A DNA stretch of 64,000 bases from Nonomuraea sp. NEAU-A123. GTDB lineage: Bacteria > Actinomycetota > Actinomycetes > Streptosporangiales > Streptosporangiaceae. The stretch spans positions 620,001-684,000 of the forward strand of contig NZ_JAHFZZ010000002.1 of NCBI RefSeq assembly GCF_018603905.1, in the 5' to 3' direction. Position 1 is the first letter of the stretch; the number at the start of each line of letters is the position of its first letter. The notes beneath the pieces were generated by a model. The model searched no databases, was not told the DNA's origin, and worked only from the letters and a program-made list of their open reading frames with translations. The position numbers and the translations under genes are program-made. Positions 41,348 through 49,588 of this stretch are shown here, one piece after another.

Positions 41348-42687
41348 CCACCGCGCCGGCGAGCGAGCGGCTCGCCCGGAGCCGGTTACTCGGCTACGGC
41401 GCGGGCTCCGTGGGCACCGGGGTGTTCTCGGCCGTTCCCGGGCTGCTGCTGCTCTACTACCTGACCGACATGCTGGGCGTGCCGGCCGCCGCCGCGGGTG
41501 CCGTGCTGGTCGCGCCGAAGATCTGGGACGTGCTGCTCAACCCGCTCGTCGGCGCCGCCAGTGACCGCGAGGCCGTACGGACCGGCCGGCGGACCCGGCT
41601 GCTGCTGACCGGGGCGGCCACGCTGCCCGTGGCGTTCGCGTTGATGTTCGCCGTACCGGACGCCGCGCCCGGCGCGCTCTGGGCGGGGGTGGCGTTCCTG
41701 GTGGCCGCGACGGCGTTCGCCTGCTTCCAGGTGCCTTACGTGGCGCTGCCCGCCGAGATGTCGGCGAGCCGGGCCGAGCGGACCAGGGTCATGTCGTGGC
41801 GGGTCGTCTGCCTGACCGTCGGCATCCTGGTCGCGGGCGGGCTGGCCCCCGCGGTGGTGGACCTGGCCGGTGGCGGCCGGCCCGGCTACGCGGTCATGGG
41901 CGTCACGATCGGCGCGGTCATGGCCGCCGCGCTGGTCACCGCGACGCTGGCCACCCGCTGGGTGACCTCGCGGCCGGGTCCGCGGCAGCTCGGCCCGGTG
42001 GCCGCGTTCCGCATGGCACGGGGCAACACGCCGTTCTTCGCGCTGCTGGCGGCGTTCGTCACGCAGGCGCTGGGGGTCGCGGTGATGCTGGCGGGCGCGC
42101 CGTACGTGGCCTCCTACCGGCTCGGCGACTACGGCCTGACCTCGGTGATGTTCGTCTGCCTTGTCGCCCCGAGCATGCCGGCCGTACCCCTGTGGGCACG
42201 GCTGGCCCGCACCCACGGGCCCGTGCGCTGCTACCTGGCCGCGACGCTGGGCTTCGGGCTCGCGGCGCTGGCGCTCGTCCCGGCGATCGCCGCGCGGTCC
42301 CTGGTGGCGACGCTGGCGCTGACCGCGCTGGCCGGAGCCTGTTACGCGGGGCTGCAACTGCTGCCGCTGTCGCTGCTGCCCGACACCGTGCACGCCGACA
42401 CGGCCCGCACGGGGCACGCGCAGGCGGGCGCGTTCACCGGGCTGTGGACGGCGGGCGAGACGGCCGGGCTGGCGCTCGGTCCCGGCCTGTTCGCGCTGGT
42501 GCTGGCGGTGTCGGGGTTCGTGTCCGCGCCGGTCGAGGCGCCTGTCGCGCAGCCGCCCGCCGCCCTGACCGGACTGCTGACGGGCTTCACCGCGCTGCCC
42601 GCCGCGCTCATGCTGATCAGCCTGCCGTTCATCGTCTGGTACGGCCGGGTCGCCCGGAACGAGGACCGACACGAGGAGAACGCGTGA
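41344..42687 (+). CDS. MFS transporter, GPH (MelB-like) family
   Basis: The 447-residue protein has about twelve transmembrane helices. The first loop reads LVAPKIWDVLLNPLVGAASDR, the glycoside-pentoside-hexuronide cation symporter signature (KxWDAxxDPxxGxxSDR), although the Asp of DP is replaced by Asn. A second signature, PYVALPAEMSASRAER, follows. Family members co-transport sugars or related solutes with cations; here it is coupled to a PLP enzyme, so an amino-acid- or amine-like solute is possible. Start and stop overlap the neighbouring genes by four bases each. Confidence 0.85.
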   Translation: MTTAPASERLARSRLLGYGAGSVGTGVFSAVPGLLLLYYLTDMLGVPAAAAGAVLVAPKIWDVLLNPLVGAASDREAVRTGRRTRLLLTGAATLPVAFALMFAVPDAAPGALWAGVAFLVAATAFACFQVPYVALPAEMSASRAERTRVMSWRVVCLTVGILVAGGLAPAVVDLAGGGRPGYAVMGVTIGAVMAAALVTATLATRWVTSRPGPRQLGPVAAFRMARGNTPFFALLAAFVTQALGVAVMLAGAPYVASYRLGDYGLTSVMFVCLVAPSMPAVPLWARLARTHGPVRCYLAATLGFGLAALALVPAIAARSLVATLALTALAGACYAGLQLLPLSLLPDTVHADTARTGHAQAGAFTGLWTAGETAGLALGPGLFALVLAVSGFVSAPVEAPVAQPPAALTGLLTGFTALPAALMLISLPFIVWYGRVARNEDRHEENA

Positions 42688-44102
42688 ACCTGCCCGACAC
42701 CGGGAGGACCACCGAGGATCTGCTGGCCGAGGTGGCCAGGCTCAAAGAGCACGACCTGCCGGTCAGGGGCGGCCAGGTGACCGCCTACGTCTACGACACC
42801 GGCCGCGACGAGGTGCACGAGGCGGCGGCCCGCGCCTACGCGGAGATGCTGGAGGTCAACAGCCTCGACCCGACGGCGTTCCCCAGCGTGGTGGAGATGG
42901 AGAAGCAGGTCGTCGGCGCCGTCGCCGACCTGCTGGGCGGCGGCCACGGCATCTTCACCAGCGGCGGCACCGAGTCGATCATGCTGGCGGTGAAGGCCGC
43001 CCGTGACGCGGCCGGGCGGGCCCGCCCCAACCTGGTGCTCCCCGTCACCGCGCATCCGGCCTTCCACAAGGCGGCGCACTACCTCGGCCTCGAGGTCAGG
43101 CCGGTGCCGGTCGATCCGGCCACGTTCAAGGCCGACGCGCGGGCCGTGGCGGCGGCCATGGACGATGACACCGTCCTGGTCGTCGCCTCGGCGCCGTCGT
43201 ACCCGCAGGGCGTGATCGACCCGATCGGGGAGATCGCCGCCGTGGCCGCCGCGGCGGGCGTCTGCTGCCATGTGGACGCGTGCGTGGGCGGGTGGCTGCT
43301 GCCGTGGCTGCGGGCGGCGGGCGCGGCGGTCCCGGCGTTCGACCTGTCGGTGCCGGGGGTCACGTCGCTCTCCTGTGACCTGCACAAGTTCGGCTACGCG
43401 CCGAAGGGCGCCTCGGTCGTGCTGTTCGCCGACCCGGCGATGCGCCGCAGGGCGTACTTCGCCTCGGCCGCCTGGCCCGGCTACACGGTCATCAACGCCA
43501 CCGTGCAGAGCTCCAGGTCGGCGGGGTCGCTCGGCGGCGCGTGGGCCACGCTCCAGGCCCTGGGCCGCGACGGCTACCTGGCGCTGGGCCGGGCCACGCT
43601 GGAGGCGACGGCCAGGTTGCGCGCGGGCATCGCGGCGGTCCCGGGCCTGCGGGTGCTGGGCGAGCCGGAGACCTCGCTGGTGGCGTTCACGTCGTCGGAA
43701 CTCGACGTGTTCGTCCTGGCCGACGAGGCCCGGCGGCGGGGCTGGTTCCTCCAGCCGCAACTGTCCTACGCGGGCATCCCGGCCAACCTGCACATCACGG
43801 TCACCGGGGTGACGCTCTCGGGGATCGAGGCGCTGCTGAAGGTCATCGGCGAGTCGGCGGCGGCCGCCCGGGTCCGCGGCCCCGCCGTACTCCCCGACGG
43901 GCTGATCGACCTGGTCGTGAACCTGGATCTGGCGGAACTGGACGACGCGGCCTTCGCCGAGCTGGCCGCGGCGGTCGGGGTGGACCTGCGGCCCGGCGCG
44001 GGGCAGCCGGAGATGGCGCTGGTCAACGCGGTCCTGGACGCGCTGCCCACGGCCACGCGGGAGGCGGTGCTGGTGCGCTTCCTGTCGGTGATCTACAGCT
44101 GA
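42684..44102 (+). CDS. PLP-dependent decarboxylase/lyase (group II, sphingosine-phosphate-lyase-like)
   Basis: The 472-residue fold type I enzyme has the PLP-phosphate site SGGTESIMLAV, Asp in HVDACVGGWLLPW and the Schiff-base Lys in SCDLHKFGYAPKG (Lys235). The order and the DLHKxGxxxKG motif fit sphingosine-1-phosphate lyase and related group II decarboxylases. Reactions in the family are amino acid decarboxylation or retro-aldol cleavage; the substrate is unknown. GTGA overlap couples it to the MFS gene. It converges, 29 bases apart, on the NRPS genes and might supply an amine or aldehyde building block, which is inference. Confidence 0.87.
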   Translation: MNLPDTGRTTEDLLAEVARLKEHDLPVRGGQVTAYVYDTGRDEVHEAAARAYAEMLEVNSLDPTAFPSVVEMEKQVVGAVADLLGGGHGIFTSGGTESIMLAVKAARDAAGRARPNLVLPVTAHPAFHKAAHYLGLEVRPVPVDPATFKADARAVAAAMDDDTVLVVASAPSYPQGVIDPIGEIAAVAAAAGVCCHVDACVGGWLLPWLRAAGAAVPAFDLSVPGVTSLSCDLHKFGYAPKGASVVLFADPAMRRRAYFASAAWPGYTVINATVQSSRSAGSLGGAWATLQALGRDGYLALGRATLEATARLRAGIAAVPGLRVLGEPETSLVAFTSSELDVFVLADEARRRGWFLQPQLSYAGIPANLHITVTGVTLSGIEALLKVIGESAAAARVRGPAVLPDGLIDLVVNLDLAELDDAAFAELAAAVGVDLRPGAGQPEMALVNAVLDALPTATREAVLVRFLSVIYS

Positions 44103-44131
44103 GATCCACGGTTGAGCGGGCCGCCGCCGTT

Positions 44132-47100
44132 CTACCGCCGAGCGTGCCGTTCTGTGTCGAGCAGCAGGTCCGCCTCCCGTTGCAACGCGTCGCGGTCCCA
44201 GGTGACCACGGCTCCGGGAACGGCGTCCGGCAGGACGTCCTCCATGTAGCGCAGCTTGCGCCAGCGCAGGCCGTACACCGCCAGCGCGATCTGGGCGGCA
44301 CCGAGGACGACGATCATGAGCGCCATGCCCCGGCCGGGCCCGGTGCCCAGCACGGTGCCCGCGGTCCCGCTCAGCCAGCCGCCCTCGCGCATCGCCGGTT
44401 CGAAGAACGCGTCGGCGAGCCGACCGGCGCAGAGGTAGCCGAGCGGTTCCGTGAGGTTGGCGATCATGCGGTTGCTGGCCAGGATCCGGCCCTGCAGCTC
44501 CATCCCGACCTTCGTCTGGATCATGGTCTGCCAGTGGCCGTTGAGCAGCGCGAGGGAGGCGGCGATGGCGGCCAGTCCCACGGCCAGGAACAGCGCCGAG
44601 GGCAGCAGGCCCACCAGGATCATGCCGGCACCCGTCAGCAGGGTGAACCCCACCATCCCCGTGGCCCGCCGTTCGAACCCGCCCCAGAACGCCATGGCCA
44701 CTCCCCCCGCGATCCCGCCCACGGCGCCGACCACGGAGGCGACGGTCAGCGTGGCGGCGGACGCGAACGACAGCACCAGCGGCGGGGTGAGGGCGATGGC
44801 GAAACCGAGCATGAGGTTGAACGCCAGGAAGAAGACGATCATCGCCACGAAGCTGGGACGCCGGGCGATGTAGCGGACGCCGTTGGAGATCTCCTTCCAG
44901 ATCGTCTCCTCCCGCCTGCGGAACAGCGTGTCGGGGAACCGTACGACGAACAGCGTGAGCAGCGAGACGAACACCGTCGCCAGGTCCACCACCAGCACGC
45001 CGCCGAGCCCGATCAGCACGATCAGCGCGCCGCCGAGCAGCGGTCCCCCGGCCTGGCTCAGCGCGACCAGGGCCTGGGTGACGCCGTTGGTCCGGCCGAG
45101 GTACTGCTTGGGGACCAGTTGCGTGGTCGCCGCCAGGTAGGCCGGCTGCTGGAAGGACCCCGCGATCGAGCTGAGACCCGTGGCGATGTAGAGCTGCCAC
45201 ACCTCCAGCGACCCCGTGGCGTACATGACCAGGCAGAACCCGCTCCCGCCGACGGCCACCAGATCACCGGTGATCATCACCAGGCGGCGGTTCCATCGGT
45301 CGGCCGCCGCGCCCGCGAACGGCAGCACCAGCAGCGCGGGCAGCAGCCCGCAGACCAGGATGACGGAGAACTGCGTGGCGCTGCCCGTCTCCAGATACAC
45401 CCACACCCCGAGGCCGAACGCCAGGGCACGGGTGCCGAGCATGGAGACGAGCTGGCCGAGCGTGACGAGCAGGAATCCCCACAGACCCGAGGCGGCCAGC
45501 GGGACAATCGGTTTCTCTTGCGCGGGCTCCTGCTGCCGCCGCTCGAACCAGCGGGTGAGGATGGCGGCGAGCTCGGCGGCCTGGTGCTTGAGAAAGAAGT
45601 GCCCGGCGTCCGGGATCACCTCCAGCTCGGTGTCGGCGCACAGCAGGTCCCACTCGCGGTGCCGTTCCTCGTGGAACTCGGTGAGCCGGTCCCGCTCGCC
45701 GACCACGCTCAGCGCGTGCAGCGTGCGGGGACGGTCCGCGGCGTGGCAGTGCTCGGTGTAGAACTGTTCGGCCTGCCGGGAGTCGTGCCTGAGGGCGCGC
45801 AGGATGAACGCCTGCTCCTCCGGGTCCAGGCTGTCGGTGAGCCCGCCGATGCCGCGCAGTGTGTCGCGATAGAGGCGGTCGGATCGCCAGCGGTCGCTGG
45901 GCAGGAGCCTGGCCCACAGGTCGAAGAGCCGTCCCGGCAGGCGCGGCGCCGGGAACGCGCCCCCGAACACCACGCCGACGACGTCCCCGCCCCCGGCCTC
46001 CAGCCGCTGGGCGATGTCGAAGGCCAGCGCGGCGCCGAGGCAGTGGCCGTACACGATGACGGGGCCCTGGACGGTCGCGCGGATCTCGGCGACGCACCGG
46101 GCCGCCAGCGTGTCGAGCGGCTCCATCGAGGCAGACGGGTCGCCGAAGTCGTGTCCTGGCAGGTCGACGGCGAGCAGGGGGAACTCGGGCGGCAGGGCCC
46201 GGGCGAGTTCGCCGTAGGCGGCCGCGTTCCCGCCGCCGAAGGGCACCGCCACCACGGTGGCCGCCGTCGTCCTCGCCGGGGTCGCCGTCGCGCCCGGCAG
46301 CCGTACGAGGAGCCCGCCTTTGGGGTTTTCGCCCTTGAGCAGGTCGGCCAGCTCGCGGATCGTCGGGTGCTGGAAGATCGCCGCGACCCGCAACCCGTCG
46401 CCGATCTGCCGGGCCAGCCGCATGGCCGAGAAGGAGTCGCCGCCGAGCGCGAAGAAATCGTCGTCGATCCCCACCTCCGCCAGCCCGAGCACCTCGCACC
46501 AGATCCCGGCCAGGCGCTCGTCGGCCCCGTCGCGCGGTGGCGCCGACGGCCGGTCGCCCGCGATGCCGGGCCCCGGCTCGGGGAGCGCGCGCCAGTCGAG
46601 CTTCCCGTTCGGGGTGATCGGCAGCCGGTCCATCTCCACGAAGGCCGCGGGCACCATGTACGGCGGCAGCTTCGCGCGGGCGTACTCGTGCGGCGCCGGA
46701 CCGTCCCCGCGCATGACGCAGTACGCCACCAGCCGGGCCCGCCCCTCCTCGTCGTGCCGGACCACGACGGCGGCGTCACCGATGCCCGGATGCCCCCGCA
46801 GCACGGCCTCGACATAGCCCGGCTCGACCCGGTACCCGCGGATCTTCACCTGCCGGTCCAGCCGCCCGAGGAACTCGAACACCCCATCGGGCAGCAGCCG
46901 CCCCCGATCCCCCGACCGGTACGCCAGGGCGCCCGCGTCGAACGGGTCCCGGATGAACCCGTCCCCCTCGGACAGGTACCCGCGGGCGACCCCCGCGCCG
47001 CTGATCAGCAACTCCCCCGCCGCCCCCACGGGCACCGGGCGCAGCCGCGCGTCCACCACGCGCACCCGCACATTGTCGAGCGGACTCCCCAGAGGCACGA

Positions 47101-49588
47101 CCGGCCCGCCACGACCGCCGCGCCCGGCCGGGACGCGGTGGGCGAGCACCGCGACCGTGGTCTCCGATGGCCCGTAGTTGTTCCAGATCGAACAGTCCGG
47201 CCGGACCTCGCGGACGGCGTCCACGAGCTCCCACGGGCACGCCTCCCCCGCGAGGACGAGGTAGCGCGCCGGGACGACCGCCGCCAGCAGCCCCGCGTCA
47301 CGGACGGCCTGGAGGTGGCTCGGCACGAGCTTCATGAAGTCGATCGGGTGCCGCCGGAAGTAGCCGGCCAACTGCTCGGGATCGACCGCCCACTCGTACG
47401 GCAGCATGTGCACGGTCCCGCCGGTGGCCAGCGCCCCGTACAGGTTCGTCAGCCCGAGATCGGCGGCGAGTGTGGACACGAGCGCGAAGTGCAGCCTCTC
47501 CGGCACGTCCAGGCGGGTGAGGATCGCGGTGAGGTAGTTGGTGAAGCTGCCGTGCTCGACCACCACCCCCTTCGGCCGTCCGGTGGACCCCGAGGTGAAC
47601 ACCACGTACATGGCCTCATCCCGGGCGATCCGCCGCCCCAGGTCCGTCCCGGGATAACCGGCCAGGATCCCGCCGATCTCCTCCAGCACCACGGCCCGGA
47701 CCGGCCCCCCGTCCGAACCGGCCGTCTCGATCGGCGCGTGGTCGACTTCGGCGTGGGTCAGCAGCACCTTCGCGCGTGACTCGGCGATGACCGCCGTGAG
47801 GTGGCTCGCCGGCGCCGCCGGATCGAGCGGCACGTACGCCGCCCCCGCCTTCTGCGCGGCCAGCATCGCGACGACATGGTCCACGGAGCGCTCGAACAGC
47901 AGGGCCACCAGGTCGCCGGGCCCCACTCCTTCGGTCACCAGGTGCCTGGCCAGCCGGTTCGCCCGCTCGTTCAGCTCGCCGTAGCCGGCCACGTCGTCGC
48001 GGCACCGGACCGCGTCCCGTCCGGGCTCGAGCGCCGCGTACGCCTCGAACCGGGCCAGCAGGGTCGCGGCCTCGTCGAAGTGCGGCGGCCCGGCCGGCGC
48101 CGGCCGTACCGTCTCCAGATCCCCGGCCGGGACGGCGGGCAGCGCGGCTATCGGCGCGTCCAGCCCGGTCAGGGGCGGACCGGTGAGCAGGGCGCCGACA
48201 ACCTCGGCGAAGTGGCCGCCGAGGCGCTCCACCAGCTCGCGCGACAGCAGCTCCGCCGCGTACGTCAGCGTGACCCGCAGCTCCCCCTTCGTCTCGACCA
48301 CCGCGCAGGACAGGTCGAACCGGGCCCGCGCGTTCCCTGCCCGCAACGGGGTCACCGCGAGGCCGGGCAGGTTCTCACCGAGGTCGGTGGCGGTGTGGTA
48401 GTTGAACATCACCTGGACGAGCTGACCCGCGCCGAGGTCCCGCTCGGGCGCCAGCTCCGCCACCAGCCGCTCGAACGGCAGCTCCTGATGGTCGTAGGCG
48501 TCCAGCGCCCGCTCGCCGACCCGCCGCACGAGCTCGCGGCAGGTCGGCGCCGGGCCCAGGTCGAGCCGGAGCGGCAGGGTGTTGATGAAGCAGCCCACCA
48601 GTCGCTCGGCTTCGGGGCGGTCCCGGCCGGAGACGGGCACGCCGACCACGACGTCCTCCGTGGCGCAGTGCCGGTGCAGGACGTACCCGAAGGCGGTGAG
48701 CAGGAGCACGAACGGGGTCACGGAAGCTTCCCGCGCCACCTCCCGCAGGCGGCGGCAGGTCCGGCGGTCGAGCGTGAAGTCGAGCTCGGCGCCGCGGTCG
48801 GAGCGGATCGCGGGGCGTGGCCGGTCCAGCGGGAGTTCCAGGATGGGCGGCATGTCGGCCAGCCGTTCACGCCAGTGGTGGAGGTGGTCGCGTACGACGT
48901 CGTCGGTCAGGCGTTCGCGCTGCCAGGCGGCCACGTCGGCGTACTGGACCGGAAGCGGGGCGAGCTCGTGGCCGGCGTAGGCGTCGAAGAGATCGCGGAC
49001 GAGCTGCCGCGACGACCACGCGTCCGTCGCGATGTGGTGCGTGACGAGCAGCAGTGCGTGGTCGTCGTCGGCCAGCCGGACGAGCGTGGCCCGCAGCGGG
49101 AACTCGCTGTCAAGACGAAAGGGGCATTCCGCCTGCGCGGCGAACACCTCCCGCACGGCGCCCGGCAGCTCGGCCCGGGCGGCGTCCGGCCGGTCGGCGT
49201 CTGTAAGGTCGATGACGTCGAGGGACGGGCCGTGACCGGGTGGGGCCAGGACCAGTTCGGGTTCCGCACCGTCGGATGAACAGGTGGTGCGCAGGACCTC
49301 GTGACGGTCCACCACGGTCGCCAGGGCGTCGCGCAGGGCCCCGGTATCCAGCGGACCGGTCAGCCGCATGGCCTGGACGACGTTGTAGGCCGGGCTGGCC
49401 GGGTCGAGGTTCTGCAGGAAGTGCAGACGTCGCTGCGCGAACGACATGGGCAGCCGGCCGGTGCTCCGGTCCAGGCGCGGGATGGGGGCGGGCACGGCGG
49501 CGGTACGGGTGGCCGCCAGGCGGCTCAGCCTGGCCCGCTGTTCGGGTGAGAGGCGTGACAACCGTTCGGCCAACGCGGTGGGCGTCAT
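44132..49588 (-). CDS. NRPS termination module fused to MFS exporter: C-A-PCP-TE-MFS
   Basis: This 1818-residue chain has five parts in order. A condensation domain (about 45-480) carries HHIATDAWS (His184-His185, with Ala for the usual Gly). An adenylation domain (about 510-1000) carries FTSGSTGRPKGV, NNYGPSETT, YRSGDRGR and PNGKLDWR. A carrier domain carries GGDSFSAM (Ser near 1051). A thioesterase (about 1110-1355) has nucleophile GHCLGAA (Cys1183), Asp in GERDRL and His1330 in DAGHFFLKH. A 450-residue MFS domain with about twelve helices (VPKQYLGRTNGVTQALVALS) is of the EntS-like exporter type. The A-domain A4 region reads STLAADLGLTNLYGAL, unlike the common FDxS, so substrate prediction is uncertain. 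The ATG overlaps the upstream NRPS stop (ATGA) and follows GAGGGG. Confidence 0.92.
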   Translation of the reverse strand: MTPTALAERLSRLSPEQRARLSRLAATRTAAVPAPIPRLDRSTGRLPMSFAQRRLHFLQNLDPASPAYNVVQAMRLTGPLDTGALRDALATVVDRHEVLRTTCSSDGAEPELVLAPPGHGPSLDVIDLTDADRPDAARAELPGAVREVFAAQAECPFRLDSEFPLRATLVRLADDDHALLLVTHHIATDAWSSRQLVRDLFDAYAGHELAPLPVQYADVAAWQRERLTDDVVRDHLHHWRERLADMPPILELPLDRPRPAIRSDRGAELDFTLDRRTCRRLREVAREASVTPFVLLLTAFGYVLHRHCATEDVVVGVPVSGRDRPEAERLVGCFINTLPLRLDLGPAPTCRELVRRVGERALDAYDHQELPFERLVAELAPERDLGAGQLVQVMFNYHTATDLGENLPGLAVTPLRAGNARARFDLSCAVVETKGELRVTLTYAAELLSRELVERLGGHFAEVVGALLTGPPLTGLDAPIAALPAVPAGDLETVRPAPAGPPHFDEAATLLARFEAYAALEPGRDAVRCRDDVAGYGELNERANRLARHLVTEGVGPGDLVALLFERSVDHVVAMLAAQKAGAAYVPLDPAAPASHLTAVIAESRAKVLLTHAEVDHAPIETAGSDGGPVRAVVLEEIGGILAGYPGTDLGRRIARDEAMYVVFTSGSTGRPKGVVVEHGSFTNYLTAILTRLDVPERLHFALVSTLAADLGLTNLYGALATGGTVHMLPYEWAVDPEQLAGYFRRHPIDFMKLVPSHLQAVRDAGLLAAVVPARYLVLAGEACPWELVDAVREVRPDCSIWNNYGPSETTVAVLAHRVPAGRGGRGGPVVPLGSPLDNVRVRVVDARLRPVPVGAAGELLISGAGVARGYLSEGDGFIRDPFDAGALAYRSGDRGRLLPDGVFEFLGRLDRQVKIRGYRVEPGYVEAVLRGHPGIGDAAVVVRHDEEGRARLVAYCVMRGDGPAPHEYARAKLPPYMVPAAFVEMDRLPITPNGKLDWRALPEPGPGIAGDRPSAPPRDGADERLAGIWCEVLGLAEVGIDDDFFALGGDSFSAMRLARQIGDGLRVAAIFQHPTIRELADLLKGENPKGGLLVRLPGATATPARTTAATVVAVPFGGGNAAAYGELARALPPEFPLLAVDLPGHDFGDPSASMEPLDTLAARCVAEIRATVQGPVIVYGHCLGAALAFDIAQRLEAGGGDVVGVVFGGAFPAPRLPGRLFDLWARLLPSDRWRSDRLYRDTLRGIGGLTDSLDPEEQAFILRALRHDSRQAEQFYTEHCHAADRPRTLHALSVVGERDRLTEFHEERHREWDLLCADTELEVIPDAGHFFLKHQAAELAAILTRWFERRQQEPAQEKPIVPLAASGLWGFLLVTLGQLVSMLGTRALAFGLGVWVYLETGSATQFSVILVCGLLPALLVLPFAGAAADRWNRRLVMITGDLVAVGGSGFCLVMYATGSLEVWQLYIATGLSSIAGSFQQPAYLAATTQLVPKQYLGRTNGVTQALVALSQAGGPLLGGALIVLIGLGGVLVVDLATVFVSLLTLFVVRFPDTLFRRREETIWKEISNGVRYIARRPSFVAMIVFFLAFNLMLGFAIALTPPLVLSFASAATLTVASVVGAVGGIAGGVAMAFWGGFERRATGMVGFTLLTGAGMILVGLLPSALFLAVGLAAIAASLALLNGHWQTMIQTKVGMELQGRILASNRMIANLTEPLGYLCAGRLADAFFEPAMREGGWLSGTAGTVLGTGPGRGMALMIVVLGAAQIALAVYGLRWRKLRYMEDVLPDAVPGAVVTWDRDALQREADLLLDTERHARR

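Noticed and set aside
42684..44102. Aromatic amino acid or glutamate decarboxylase assignment
   Set aside because: The DLHKFGYAPKG site and overall order fit the sphingosine-phosphate-lyase-like branch better; no substrate can be named.
43541..47779. 1412-codon open frame antisense to the NRPS gene
   Set aside because: It is rich in Arg, Gln, Glu and His with no recognisable motif and overlaps convincing NRPS domains on the other strand.
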